Positions 17,435 through 26,267 of a stretch of 64,000 nucleotides of DNA are shown piece by piece; the stretch's first letter is position 1, and each line of letters starts with the position of its first letter. Origin of the DNA: Streptomyces changanensis (GTDB lineage Bacteria; Actinomycetota; Actinomycetes; Streptomycetales; Streptomycetaceae); NCBI RefSeq assembly GCF_024600715.1, contig NZ_CP102332.1, positions 1,798,001 through 1,862,000 of the forward strand. Reading direction: 5' to 3'. Under the pieces are notes generated by a model. It was not told the origin of the DNA and made no database searches. It was given only the letters and a program-made list of their open reading frames with translations. The position numbers and the translations under genes were made by a program.

Positions 17435-18592
17435 ATGACTGCCTGTGCCATCGAAACCGCCGCGCAGGACGGCGCCGCGGCCGGCGGGACCCGGTTCGCG
17501 GTCGCGGCGGACGGCTCCTACGCGGCCCGGCTCGCCGGCCGGGGCGAGGCGCTGTTCCCCGAGCGCTGGACCCTCGACGGACCGGAGCCGTACGCCGTCC
17601 CCCTGCCCCTCGGCCAACCCGAGGACCCCGACGCCCAACTTCTGCCGCTCGTGGACGGCCGGGTGCTCATCGCGCGCCGCGTCGCCGGACGGCACACCTT
17701 CTCACTCCTCTACCCCACGGGCCCGGCGACGGGCGAGCTCCCGCTCGGCGAGGTCGAGGCGGAGTCGGTGCGGCTGCTGCCGCCCGCCCCCGACGGGACG
17801 GGCGCGTACGCCCTGGCGGTCGGCGCGCGCTCGACGGCCGTCTGGCGGGTGGCGGGCGGCTCGGGCGGCCCCGAGCACGTCGCGGAGGTCCGGGGGCGCT
17901 GCTCGGGCGGGGTGTGGCTGGACCGGCAGGGCCGGCTGCTGGCGCTGGACCGGGAGGCGGACGGCGGGCCGGTCAAGACCGTCGCCGTCGACCTGGCGCG
18001 CCGCGGCGAGGTCACCCCGCTGCTCCAGATCGCGCAGGACAGCCGCGACCGGCTGCTCCTCGCCGACCTGGACAGCGGACTGCTGCTGATCGGTTCGGAC
18101 GCCCCGTCACCGGGCCGTGAGCGGCTGGGGTGGGGGGTGCTGGGCAGTGCGCGGCCGGTGCGCTTCCCCGAGTGCCTGCGGTCGGCGGACGGCGCACTGA
18201 CCCCGTTCGCGGTGCAGCCGGGGCAGGTGCTCACGCCGGAGACCTGCGCGGTGGCGTTCCGGGTCGACGCGGCGGCGGGCAGCTGGGTGGGGGTGTGGCG
18301 GCCGGCGGCACGTCGGCTGCTGCACCTGCCGGCGCCCGACGGCTGGCTGGCCGGGGCGGGGCTGTGGACGCGGGACGGGGTGCTGCTGCTGCCGTACGCG
18401 CACGCGTCGGCGCCGTGCGGCCTGGCCCGCGTCGAGGGCGCGGCGGAGGCGCTCGTACCGGTTGCCGACACGCCCCCCGCACAAGCGGAACCCGCAGGTG
18501 GGGAACCGTCCGGCCGCTCCGGGACTCCTGTGGTGTGCAGGCCGGTGCCGCTGCAGCAGGCACCTCTCTCCGGGCGCGCGGAGCCCGGTTAG
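17435..18592 (+). CDS. conserved hypothetical protein, probable beta-propeller
   Basis: I do not recognise a named family. The 385-residue protein starts at the ATG at 17435, seven bases after GGAGGTGA. It lacks a signal peptide and transmembrane helices. The sequence consists of repeated strand-turn-strand units (for example VWLDRQGRLLALDREADG, LLLADLDSGLLLIGSDAP, GLWTRDGVLLLPYAHA), suggesting a WD-like or YVTN-like propeller in the cytoplasm. The last 40 residues are Pro/Ala-rich and disordered. I believe it is conserved among Streptomyces next to the Nif3 operon, but this is from memory. Confidence 0.7.
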   Translation: MTACAIETAAQDGAAAGGTRFAVAADGSYAARLAGRGEALFPERWTLDGPEPYAVPLPLGQPEDPDAQLLPLVDGRVLIARRVAGRHTFSLLYPTGPATGELPLGEVEAESVRLLPPAPDGTGAYALAVGARSTAVWRVAGGSGGPEHVAEVRGRCSGGVWLDRQGRLLALDREADGGPVKTVAVDLARRGEVTPLLQIAQDSRDRLLLADLDSGLLLIGSDAPSPGRERLGWGVLGSARPVRFPECLRSADGALTPFAVQPGQVLTPETCAVAFRVDAAAGSWVGVWRPAARRLLHLPAPDGWLAGAGLWTRDGVLLLPYAHASAPCGLARVEGAAEALVPVADTPPAQAEPAGGEPSGRSGTPVVCRPVPLQQAPLSGRAEPG

Positions 18593-18641
18593 ACTCACGG
18601 GCCGCATGTCAACAGCGATCATTACGGGGTGACTTCACCAC

Positions 18642-18803
18642 ATGTCTGAAGCCAGCACCGACACGACCCACGCGCTGCGACCGCACGGGGACGCCGGCGG
18701 CTCCGGAAAGCACCGCGGGGGCCCCGCGCCGTCGGAGGACACGACGGCGCAGCCGCACGGCCGCCACCGCAGGGAGTCCGGCCGCGGAGCCACCGCGGCC
18801 TAG
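18642..18803 (+). CDS. 53-residue basic, His/Arg-rich small protein
   Basis: An ATG at 18642 opens 53 codons ending at TAG 18801-18803. The product starts MSEASTDTTHALRPHGDAGG, and a HGRHRRESGRGATAA-like tail ends it. It has no predicted fold, signal or membrane segment and looks intrinsically disordered. I recall similar small ORFs at this position in other Streptomyces, which together with the spaced GGGGTGA upstream supports translation. Function is unknown. Confidence 0.55.
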   Translation: MSEASTDTTHALRPHGDAGGSGKHRGGPAPSEDTTAQPHGRHRRESGRGATAA

Positions 18804-18879
18804 GTTCGTGTCTTGGTGGCCGGCGGAATGTCGTCGGCCGCACATGTGGGGCCGTCCCGGGTGTCCGGGGCGGCCCTCG

Positions 18880-19812
18880 TCACGTCGTGGCCGGTCCGTC
18901 CGGCTCCCCCACCGTGCCGGACAGGACGGGCGCGTCGCCGCGCTCGGCGACGGTCACGGCGACCCGGATCCCGGCCCCGGTGCCGGTGCCGGTGCCGGTG
19001 CGGTCCGGGCGGTCGGTGGCGGCGCGGTCCGGGCGGTCGGTGGCGTCCCAGATCCGGACGCGCAGGGTCTCCCCGGGGTACACGACGCCGGTGAAGCGGG
19101 CGTGGTAGGCGCGGACGCGGGTGACGTCCCCGCCGAGCACCGTGTCGACGACCGCCTTCAGCGTCATGCCGTAGGTGCACAACCCGTGCAGGACGGGCCG
19201 GTCGAAGCCGGCGCGCCGGGCGAACTCCGGGTCGGCGTGCAGCGGGTTGCGGTCGCCGGAGAGCCGGTACAGGAGCGCCTGGTCCTCCCGTACGGGCCGC
19301 TCCACGGTCCGGTCGGGCGCGCGGTCCGGTGCCGCGGTCGGGCGGGCGGGGCCGCGTTCACCGCCGAACCCGCCCTCGCCGCGGACGTACACCTCCGCCT
19401 CGCTCGTCCACAGCGGCCCGTCGCCGTCGGCGGTCTCGGACCGCAGGACGACCAGGGCGGCCCGGCCCTTGTCATACACGGCGGTCACCCGGGACGTGGT
19501 GACGGCGCGGCCGCTCACCGGGACGGGCCGGTGCAGGTCGAGGCGCTGCCCGCCGTGGAGGACGGCGGCGAGGTCGACGTCGACACCCGGCGCGGAGAGC
19601 GCGGAGATGACGCCCGACCGCGCCCCGGCGACGGTGGCGAAGGCGGGCAGCGCGTGCAGCCGGGATTCGAGGGTGTAGCGCAGTTCGGCGGGGTCGGTGG
19701 CGGGGACGCCGGCGCCGATGCCGAGGTGGTAGAGCTGGACGTCCGTGGCGTCCCAGGTGACGGCGGCCGAGCGGGGCGCGGCGGTGAGGGCCCGCCGGAC
19801 GTCGATGGGCAT
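18880..19812 (-). CDS. MaoC-like double hot-dog dehydratase
   Basis: The 310-residue protein has two hot-dog domains. The N-terminal half (about 1-145) is a degenerate MaoC_N-type domain. The C-terminal half carries the (R)-specific enoyl-CoA hydratase motif, with the catalytic Asp and His in LYRLSGDRNPLHADPEFA and the downstream GLCTYG. It would hydrate 2-enoyl-CoA or dehydrate 3-hydroxyacyl-CoA, for example in fatty acid or sterol side-chain degradation. The start is the ATG at 19812, after GGAG. A Asp/Arg/Pro/Thr/Gly repeat (two TDRPDR copies, then GTGTGTG) interrupts a C-terminal loop and reflects DNA microsatellite growth at 18975-19045. Confidence 0.87.
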   Translation of the reverse strand: MPIDVRRALTAAPRSAAVTWDATDVQLYHLGIGAGVPATDPAELRYTLESRLHALPAFATVAGARSGVISALSAPGVDVDLAAVLHGGQRLDLHRPVPVSGRAVTTSRVTAVYDKGRAALVVLRSETADGDGPLWTSEAEVYVRGEGGFGGERGPARPTAAPDRAPDRTVERPVREDQALLYRLSGDRNPLHADPEFARRAGFDRPVLHGLCTYGMTLKAVVDTVLGGDVTRVRAYHARFTGVVYPGETLRVRIWDATDRPDRAATDRPDRTGTGTGTGAGIRVAVTVAERGDAPVLSGTVGEPDGPATT

Positions 19813-19849
19813 GCGGGGCGCTCCGTTCCCGGTGACACGACTGTGCGGC

Positions 19850-20010
19850 GGCTCTGCGGTGGGACGGTCGCCCGGCGGTCCGGCGGTGGCGGGATCGCCC
19901 GGCGGCACGGCGGTACGGCGGTGGCGCCGCCGCCGGGTACGGCGGTCGCCCGGTACGGCGGTCGCGGGGCCGGCGGTCGCGGGGTGCGGCGGCCCGACGA
20001 TCCGGCGGCC
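19850..20010. repeat. degenerate GGCGGTCGC-rich repeats
   Basis: Short imperfect units such as GGTACGGCGGTCGCCCGGTA and GGGGCCGGCGGTCGC fill most of the spacer between the MaoC-like gene and the acetyltransferase gene. No gene is visible, and the long open frames across it are low-complexity. Confidence 0.65.
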
Positions 20011-20079
20011 GGATGGCGGTCTCCTGTATAGCGTCCGGCGCCCCCCGTGGGAAGGAGGCCGCGCGGCCCCGGGCCGGAG

Positions 20080-20106
20080 GGCCCCGCGCGGGGTGCGCGC
20101 GGGGCC
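20080..20106 (-). terminator. hairpin terminator of the GNAT gene
   Basis: A perfect 11-bp stem, GGCCCCGCGCG / CGCGCGGGGCC, with a 5-base loop lies directly after the acetyltransferase stop on the minus strand. It has no U tract, as usual in Streptomyces. Confidence 0.75.
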
Positions 20107-20119
20107 TCCCGGCGGTGGG

Positions 20120-20869
20120 TCAGTCCTCCAGGGCGAGGTAGAGGCGGGTGCCCCGGGGGCGGAAGCCCAGGCGCTCGTACACGCGCCGGGAGCCCTCGCC
20201 CCCGTACTCCAGCCACACCGAGGCGGCGCCCCGCTCGAACAGCGCCCCGGTGACGCCGGCGGTGACCGCGCCGGCGTGGCCGCGGCCGCGGAACGCGGGG
20301 CGGGTGCCCACGCCGGCCGCCTCGGCGGTGCCCTCGGCCGGGGCCGAGCAGGTGGCGGCGGCCGCGCAACCGCCGTCGGGCGCGCGGACGAAGCGGACGG
20401 CGCCGCCCCGCTCCTGGATGCGGCGCAGCCGGGCCGCGCCCTCCGGAGAGGCGGGGAAGGCGTGGTCGTACGCCTCGCAGAGCGCCGCGTCGACCGCCGC
20501 GTACTCCTCGTCCGTGGCCGGAGTCTCCACCGGGACGGCGGAGACGGGCGGGGCGAAGGTGTCCGGTGTGCAGACGAGGTAGGTGTGCGACGCCTCGGTG
20601 GTGAACCCCGCGGCGCGCAGGGCCGGTTCCACCTCGGGGGCGGCGTCGGGCGCGAACTCCAGGCGGGGCTTGAGCCCCCGCTCGCAAAACGCCCCGATCA
20701 GCGCGGCGACGTCCTCGGCGGTCGGCCGCGAGCCGGGCAGGGGCGTGGCGTAGTTGAGGTACGGGCTGGTGCTGGTGGGATCGACGCCGATGACGAAGCC
20801 CCCGGTCTCGACGACCACGGGCCGGCGGCGGAGGTTGGCTACGGCGAAGCTCTGGACGTGGTTGTCCAC
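20120..20869 (-). CDS. GNAT family N-acetyltransferase
   Basis: The 249-residue protein has an N-terminal half of the DUF-type found in two-domain GNATs and a C-terminal acetyl-CoA-binding GNAT domain. The pyrophosphate loop motif appears as VGTRPAFRGRGHAGAVTAGV (about residues 185-205), followed by SVWLEYGGEGSRRVYERLGF, the usual strand 5 and helix 4. The acceptor is unknown. A strong hairpin follows the gene. The ATG at 20869 is the first in frame. Confidence 0.87.
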   Translation of the reverse strand: MDNHVQSFAVANLRRRPVVVETGGFVIGVDPTSTSPYLNYATPLPGSRPTAEDVAALIGAFCERGLKPRLEFAPDAAPEVEPALRAAGFTTEASHTYLVCTPDTFAPPVSAVPVETPATDEEYAAVDAALCEAYDHAFPASPEGAARLRRIQERGGAVRFVRAPDGGCAAAATCSAPAEGTAEAAGVGTRPAFRGRGHAGAVTAGVTGALFERGAASVWLEYGGEGSRRVYERLGFRPRGTRLYLALED

Positions 20870-21218
20870 GGTGGTGTGACCTCACGTTGGGTGTCTCGGG
20901 AAGCACGCCGCCCGGGGTCCGTGCGCCGTCACCGGACGGCACGCGGGCGGGGGCGGGCGCGCGGGAGCGAGCGGTGCGCGCCGCCGGGGCGCGGGCACCG
21001 CGGACGTGGGGCCGCCGTGTCGAACGGTCAGCGCCGACGGCGGCCGCTGGTGGACGCCGCAATCATGGGCTTCAATCCCTCGGGGTGGGAGTCGGGTCGG
21101 CCCCCGTGCGGGGCCGCGGCACCGAGCCTCGCACGGCCGGCGGGCGGTCCGCAACGCCGTTTTCGACCGGGCCGGCCGAGCCGTCGCGAGGTCAGCCCGA
21201 CGGCCCCGGCCGGGACCG
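20870..21218. other. gene-free spacer
   Basis: The 349-bp gap between the acetyltransferase gene start and the end of the DHA2 transporter gene shows no gene that I can support. A slightly AT-richer segment around 21055-21085 (CCGCAATCATGGGCTTCAAT) is the only break in the G+C-rich sequence and could be a promoter or the edge of a lost gene. Confidence 0.5.
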
Positions 21219-22769
21219 TCACCGGGTCCGCTTCGCGCCCCTGGCCCGGGTCGGCGGCTGCGCCTGGACCGGGACGGGGGCCGGGCCGGGGGCCTGGACG
21301 GCGGCCGGGGTGCGGCTCTGCGTGGGGAGGGGAACCGCGGGGCGCGGGAGCCACAGGAGCATCAGGGCGGCGGCCACGAGGAGGATCCCGGCTCCGGTGC
21401 GGAAGGCGAGGGCGTAGCCGGCGGTGAGGGCCTCCGGGGTGGCTGACCCGGCGGCGCCGGCGGCGGCGACCGTGGACAGGACGGCGAGGCCGACCGCGCC
21501 GCCCATCGTGCGGGAGGTGTTCACCAGGCCCGAGACGAGCCCGGCGTCGCCGGGGGCGGCACCGGAGGTGGCCATCGCGGCCAGCGGGGTGAGGACGAGC
21601 CCCACGCCGACCATCATCGTCACGCCCGGCCCCATGATGGTCGTCAGGTACGGCCCGTCGACGTCCAGCAGCGACTGCCAGGCGAAGCCCGCCGCCGTGG
21701 TCAGCGCGCCGCCCACGGCGAGCCGGCGCGCGCCGAACAGCGGCATGAGACGGGGCGCCACCTTCGAGCCGAGGACCACACCGAGGGAACTGGGCATGAG
21801 CGCGAGGCCCGCGTGGAGGGGGTCGTAGCCGAGGACGTTCTGGGCGTAGACCGTCATGAAGAACCAGGACGAGAACGTCGCGGAGCCGACCACGAACAGC
21901 GCGGCGTTCGCCGCCGACACCGCCCTCACCCGGAACACCCCCAGCGGGACGAGCGGTTCCGCCGTCCGGTCCTCCACCACCAGGAACGCGCCGAGCAGCG
22001 CCAGGCCGCCGAGCAGCGGCAGCAGCGTCCGCGGCGTGGTCCAGCCGGCCTGCTCGGTCTGCACGACGCCGTACGCGAAGGCCGCGAGCCCGCCGGTGGC
22101 GAGGAGCGCGCCCGGCAGGTCCAGGCGGCGCCCCGCGCCTGTACGGGCCTCCCGGATCCACACGGCGCCCGCGACGAGGACGAGGGCGCCGACGGGCACG
22201 TTGATCAGCAGGACCCAGCGCCAGTCGAGCAGGTCGGTGAGGAGCCCGCCGACGAGACCGCCGGCCGCGCCGCCGCCCGCGCCGACCGCCGCCCAGGTGC
22301 CGATGGCCCGCGTCCGCGCCGGGCCCTCCGGCACGGCGCTCGTCACGATGGTCAGCGTCGCCGGCGACAGCACCGCCGCGCCCAGCCCCTGGGCCGCCCG
22401 CGCGGCGAGCAGCTGCCAGCCCTCCTGCGCGAGGCCGCCCGCCACCGACGCGATCGTGAACACGCCCAGGCCCAACAGGAACATACGCTTCCGCCCGAAC
22501 AGGTCGGAGGCCCGCCCACCGAGCAGCATGAAGCCGGAGAAGGCGATGGCGTAGGCGTTCACCACCCACTGCAGGGCGGGCGCCGACAGGCCGAGGTCCG
22601 CGCGCATCGAGGGCAGGGCGACGTTGACGACGGACACGTCGAGGACGACGAGGAACGTCCCGGCGCAGGCGGCGAGGATCACCGCCCAGGGGCGGGCGGG
22701 GAGCGGGGCGGGATCGGCGGCGGTGGAGGTGGCGTCGGTGTCCGTGCGGGGCTGGGCCATGGGTGTCAT
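21219..22769 (-). CDS. DHA2-type MFS drug efflux transporter (14 TM)
   Basis: The protein has 516 residues from the ATG at 22769, or three codons fewer from the ATG at 22760; neither has a strong ribosome binding site. It has 14 predicted helices. Helix 1 motif D1 is FLVVLDVSVVNVALPSM, motif A is GGRASDLFGRKRMF, and the antiporter motif C-like stretch GAAVLSPATLTIV is present; these identify the EmrB/QacA (DHA2) group. The Pro/Gln/Val-rich C-terminal 40 residues are a cytoplasmic tail. It would export drugs or metabolites with protons; the substrate is unknown. No adjacent regulator is seen. Confidence 0.9.
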   Translation of the reverse strand: MTPMAQPRTDTDATSTAADPAPLPARPWAVILAACAGTFLVVLDVSVVNVALPSMRADLGLSAPALQWVVNAYAIAFSGFMLLGGRASDLFGRKRMFLLGLGVFTIASVAGGLAQEGWQLLAARAAQGLGAAVLSPATLTIVTSAVPEGPARTRAIGTWAAVGAGGGAAGGLVGGLLTDLLDWRWVLLINVPVGALVLVAGAVWIREARTGAGRRLDLPGALLATGGLAAFAYGVVQTEQAGWTTPRTLLPLLGGLALLGAFLVVEDRTAEPLVPLGVFRVRAVSAANAALFVVGSATFSSWFFMTVYAQNVLGYDPLHAGLALMPSSLGVVLGSKVAPRLMPLFGARRLAVGGALTTAAGFAWQSLLDVDGPYLTTIMGPGVTMMVGVGLVLTPLAAMATSGAAPGDAGLVSGLVNTSRTMGGAVGLAVLSTVAAAGAAGSATPEALTAGYALAFRTGAGILLVAAALMLLWLPRPAVPLPTQSRTPAAVQAPGPAPVPVQAQPPTRARGAKRTR

Positions 22770-22887
22770 GGTCGCAGCTGGGCAGCGCCCCGTACATCCC
22801 GACTTCGGGGTACGGGCCCGGGGACCCGGCACGTGATCCGCCGCCTGTCCGCCTCCGGTCCCGTCCGGGCCCGGCACCGGAGGCGGT

Positions 22888-24369
22888 TCAGGAGGTCGTC
22901 AGGTTGATCATCCTGTGGTCGGACAGTCCGCCGTCGACGACACGGCAGGCGTACGAGGCACCCTGGGGGCCGAACAGATAGTCGATCTTGCTGCCGCCGG
23001 CCGTGGCCTCACCGGCGCGCGGTGAGGTCGGAGTCGGCTGCCCGCACTCCTGCCGCCCGGTGTAGAGGCTGCTGAGGTGGACGACGTCCCGCGTGGTGGT
23101 GTTGAGGTCGCCGCCGTGGTAGACGGCGTAACCGCCGGCGGTGAACGCGTCGACGTTCTCACGCATCGTCGCTGCCTGCAGGGGACGGAAGGGGTGCTCG
23201 GGATCGATGTCGTCACCCTGCGGGTCGCCGTTGGAGTCGATGTGGCGACCGGTGCTGAAGTGGGCGTTGCAGTAAGCGGAACCCTCGGCCGGAACGACGG
23301 CGCAGAGCATGGGGCGCTGCTCCGTGCCGGTCGGTGACGGCAGGACGGTGCCCTGGTACCAGGTGTTGCCTTCGGGCACGGCGAGGGCGATGCCGAAGGC
23401 CCCCCGGTCGGCGGAGTCGGTGCCGTCCGAGCAGTTCTTCTGCGCCTGGACGACCGTGCCGTCGGTCGCGGTGGCCACCTGGTAGTACGTCGGCATGAAC
23501 CGGACGTGCAGGGGGCCGGCCCAGCCCTCGAGCTTCAGCTCCAGGGGTTCGGCGGACTTCTCGCAGATCTCCTGGAAGAAGACGGCGTCAGGCCGCCTGC
23601 TGCCCATGGCGGCGTGGAGAGCGGCCGAGACCCGGTCCGCGACGATCGCGGGCCGGGCGTACCTGAGAGCGCATTCGAGGCTGGGGTTGCTGTTGGCGCA
23701 GATGTTCCACGAGACGACGTCGCGCGCCTTGGGGGCTCGGGTGGTGGGCGCGGGCATGTTCGCGCTGTGGGCGCCCTGCGGGCCGACCTTCTCCAGGGTG
23801 AAGCGTTCCCAGGAACCGAGTTCGTCGGGGTGGGAGACGGACGTACGCGCGCGCAGCAGCCCGTGGTCGGGGTAGCTGCCGAGTTCCGCCGCCACGTACC
23901 GGTCGTTGTGGGCCAACAGGCCGAAGGTGCCTCCGGCCAGGGGCTTCAGCCTGAAGCGCTCCCAGGAACCGGTGGTCGTCCCGCGGGCGCGCAGCGCGGA
24001 TCCGCCGGCAGCGCTCTCCGTCGTGACGTAGCCGCCCGTGGCCTCGGAGCGGAAGCTGACCGTGGTCCCGTACTTCTTCACGTCCTCGACGTAGTCGGTG
24101 TGCAGGGTGAACAGCTCCCACCCCCTGGCCGTGGTGGCCCGCGGATTGGCCCTGAGCTTCGTGTCACCGTCCGGCCCGGCGGACACGGTCACGTAGTGAC
24201 CGTTGACCTTCAGCGCCCACCTCTGCCCGGCGGACGACGCCGGCACCGCCGTGTCGGCGGCCGACGACGCCGGCACCGCCGTGTCGGCGGCCGACGACGC
24301 GGCAGGCGCCACGACGGCGCCGGCGGCGGCGAGCAGCGCCGCCATGGCGAGCCGTATTCGCTTCAGCAT
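22888..24369 (-). CDS. secreted endonuclease/exonuclease/phosphatase-fold protein with beta-trefoil domain
   Basis: The 493-residue secreted protein starts at the ATG at 24369 after GGAGGAG. A signal peptide (about 1-29) is followed by a duplicated 10-residue segment (ADTAVPASSA twice). Next comes a fascin-like beta-trefoil region (about 50-190; repeated GYVTTES, GSWERFRL, GSWERFTL). The C-terminal EEP domain has SWNICANSNP, the catalytic Glu in FFQEICEKS, HGGDLNTTT and SDHRMI. The fold covers DNases, sphingomyelinases and phosphoesterases; the trefoil suggests binding to a surface or polymer. I would call it a secreted phosphodiesterase or nuclease without choosing a substrate. Confidence 0.87.
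   Translation of the reverse strand: MLKRIRLAMAALLAAAGAVVAPAASSAADTAVPASSAADTAVPASSAGQRWALKVNGHYVTVSAGPDGDTKLRANPRATTARGWELFTLHTDYVEDVKKYGTTVSFRSEATGGYVTTESAAGGSALRARGTTTGSWERFRLKPLAGGTFGLLAHNDRYVAAELGSYPDHGLLRARTSVSHPDELGSWERFTLEKVGPQGAHSANMPAPTTRAPKARDVVSWNICANSNPSLECALRYARPAIVADRVSAALHAAMGSRRPDAVFFQEICEKSAEPLELKLEGWAGPLHVRFMPTYYQVATATDGTVVQAQKNCSDGTDSADRGAFGIALAVPEGNTWYQGTVLPSPTGTEQRPMLCAVVPAEGSAYCNAHFSTGRHIDSNGDPQGDDIDPEHPFRPLQAATMRENVDAFTAGGYAVYHGGDLNTTTRDVVHLSSLYTGRQECGQPTPTSPRAGEATAGGSKIDYLFGPQGASYACRVVDGGLSDHRMINLTTS
24241..24300. repeat. exact 30-bp tandem duplication inside the secreted EEP gene
   Basis: Two identical consecutive 30-bp units (starting CGGCACCGCCGTGTCGGCGG) duplicate ten codons just after the signal peptide. 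Exact identity implies a recent event. The duplication stays in frame and only lengthens the exported linker. Confidence 0.9.
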
Positions 24370-24556
24370 GCTTGCTCCTCCGTCGATGTCCTCACCCGCG
24401 GGCGCATGGGGCGCGGGTGAGCAGTCAAGCATGATCCGGACAGCGCGCCGTTCCCCTGCCGCGCGCCCCCGCCGTGGCCCGGGGCGGCGTCGGGGCGCCG
24501 CCGGGCGTGGGGCACGATGGGCCCCGTCCGTACGCACCACCTGAAAGGCCCCGCCC

Positions 24557-25237
24557 ATGAGCGTCGCTCCCACCCCGCGGCCCACGCCGCGCACGCTCGC
24601 CGCGTTCGAGGCCGCGAAGGGGTTCATGCCCGTCCGCGAGGGCCTCGCCCTGTACGCGGCGGCCGTCGAGGCCGGCCGGCTGGGGCTGCCGCTGCTGGAG
24701 GTCGGCACCTACTGCGGGCGCTCGACCCTGCTGCTGGCCGAGGCGGCCCGCGGGGCCGGGACCGTCGCCGTCACCGTCGACCACCACCGGGGCAGCGAGG
24801 AGCAGCAGCCCGGGTGGGAGTACCACGACCCGACCGTCGTGGACCCCGAGGTCGGGCTGATGGACACGCTGCCGACCTTCCGGCGGACGCTGCACGCGGC
24901 GGGCCTGGAGGAGCACGTGGTGGCCGTCGTGGGACGGTCGCCGCAGGTCGCCCGGGTGTGGGCCGGGGAGGTCGGGCTGGTATTCGTCGACGGCGGCCAC
25001 ACCGACGAGCACGCGACCGCCGACTACGAGGGGTGGGCGCCGAAGGTCGCCGAGGGCGGGCTGCTCGTCATCCACGACGTGTTCCCCGACCCGGCGGACG
25101 GCGGCCAGGCCCCGTACCGGATCTACCTGCGGGCGCTGGAGTCCGGCCGCTTCACCGAGGTGTCGGTGACGGACTCGCTGCGGGTACTGCGCCGAACGGC
25201 CGCAGGGGACCGGGCCGGAACTGCCGCCACCGCTTAG
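24557..25237 (+). CDS. class I SAM-dependent methyltransferase (Methyltransf_24 type)
   Basis: The 226-residue protein contains the SAM-binding motif LLEVGTYCGRSTLLLAEAA (about residues 46-64). An acidic post-I residue (VTVDHHRGSEEQQ) and the motif LVFVDGGHTDEHATADYEGW follow, characteristic of the Methyltransf_24 group that includes O-methyltransferase-like enzymes. The substrate is unknown. It lies 10 bp upstream of the amidase gene on the same strand, so the two are probably co-transcribed. Confidence 0.85.
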   Translation: MSVAPTPRPTPRTLAAFEAAKGFMPVREGLALYAAAVEAGRLGLPLLEVGTYCGRSTLLLAEAARGAGTVAVTVDHHRGSEEQQPGWEYHDPTVVDPEVGLMDTLPTFRRTLHAAGLEEHVVAVVGRSPQVARVWAGEVGLVFVDGGHTDEHATADYEGWAPKVAEGGLLVIHDVFPDPADGGQAPYRIYLRALESGRFTEVSVTDSLRVLRRTAAGDRAGTAATA

Positions 25238-25247
25238 GCTCGCCCGC

Positions 25248-26171
25248 GTGTACGACGATGACACGCGCAAGCGCCGCCGCCTGACCAAGGCCGTCCTCCT
25301 GGCCGCCGTCCCCCTCGCCGCGGCCGCCGCGCTCGCCGGGCCGCTCACCGGGATGTTCTCCGGCGGCCCGGCGGACGGCGGGCCGGGTGGCGGCCGGGGC
25401 CGGGGCGCCTCGCCCGCCCCCGCCGCGCCGGGGACGCCCGCCGCGACCGGACCGGGGCCGTCCACGTCGGCCCGGTCCGGCGCGGCGCCGCTCGCCGGCA
25501 AGGTCGTGGTGATCGACCCAGGTCACAATCCGGGGAATTTTCAGCACACCGCAGAGATCAATGAAACGGTGGATGTCGGGACCCACCGCAAGGAATGCGA
25601 CACCACCGGCACCTCCACCAACGCCGGTTACACCGAGGCCGCATTCACCCTCGATGTCTCACGTCGTCTGCGCGTCGTCCTCCAAGGGAAGGGCGCCACC
25701 GTCGAATTCACCCACGACGCCGACCGGCCCTTCGGGCCGTGCGTCGACGAGCGCGCCCGGATCGGCAACGCGGCGGGCGGCGGCGAGGGGGCCGACGCCG
25801 TCGTCTCCGTGCACGCCGACGGTTCGGCGGCCGGCAACCGCGGCCACCACGTGATCCTCCCCGCCCTGGTCAAGGCGGGTGCGGCCGACACGGCGCCGAT
25901 CGTCGGCCCGTCGCGTACGCTCGGCGAGCGCATCCAGGCCGCGTTCGCCCGGGCGACCGGATCCGCCCCGGCCAACTACCTCGGCGGGGGCACGGGATTG
26001 GACGTCCGCGACGACCTCGGCGGACTGAATCTGTCAACCGTGCCCAAGGTGTTCGTCGAATGCGGCAACATGCGTGACCCGGACGACGCCGCATTGCTCG
26101 CCGATGCGACGTGGCGGCAGAAAGCCGCCCAGGGAATCGCGGACGGCATCAGCACCTACCTGCTCGGGTAG
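25248..26171 (+). CDS. N-acetylmuramoyl-L-alanine amidase (Amidase_3)
   Basis: The 307-residue protein starts at the GTG at 25248. A Lys/Arg-rich cytoplasmic tip and one hydrophobic helix (about 13-35) act as an uncleaved anchor or signal, followed by a Gly/Pro/Ala linker. The catalytic domain (about 82-305) has VVVIDPGHNPG (zinc His), the Glu in NAGYTEAAFTLDV, VVSVHADG (zinc His) and the final VFVECGNM with the catalytic Glu. It cleaves the amide between muramic acid and L-Ala of peptidoglycan outside the membrane. The DNA inside the catalytic domain (25520-25700) is noticeably less GC-rich than its surroundings. Confidence 0.92.
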   Translation: MYDDDTRKRRRLTKAVLLAAVPLAAAAALAGPLTGMFSGGPADGGPGGGRGRGASPAPAAPGTPAATGPGPSTSARSGAAPLAGKVVVIDPGHNPGNFQHTAEINETVDVGTHRKECDTTGTSTNAGYTEAAFTLDVSRRLRVVLQGKGATVEFTHDADRPFGPCVDERARIGNAAGGGEGADAVVSVHADGSAAGNRGHHVILPALVKAGAADTAPIVGPSRTLGERIQAAFARATGSAPANYLGGGTGLDVRDDLGGLNLSTVPKVFVECGNMRDPDDAALLADATWRQKAAQGIADGISTYLLG

Positions 26172-26267
26172 GTCGGGCGGACGATACATTCGTCCGTACG
26201 ATGGGGCCGCCCCCGCGTGCTTCGCGCCACCCCTGACGACGACACGAACCGACGAAGGACTTCTCAC

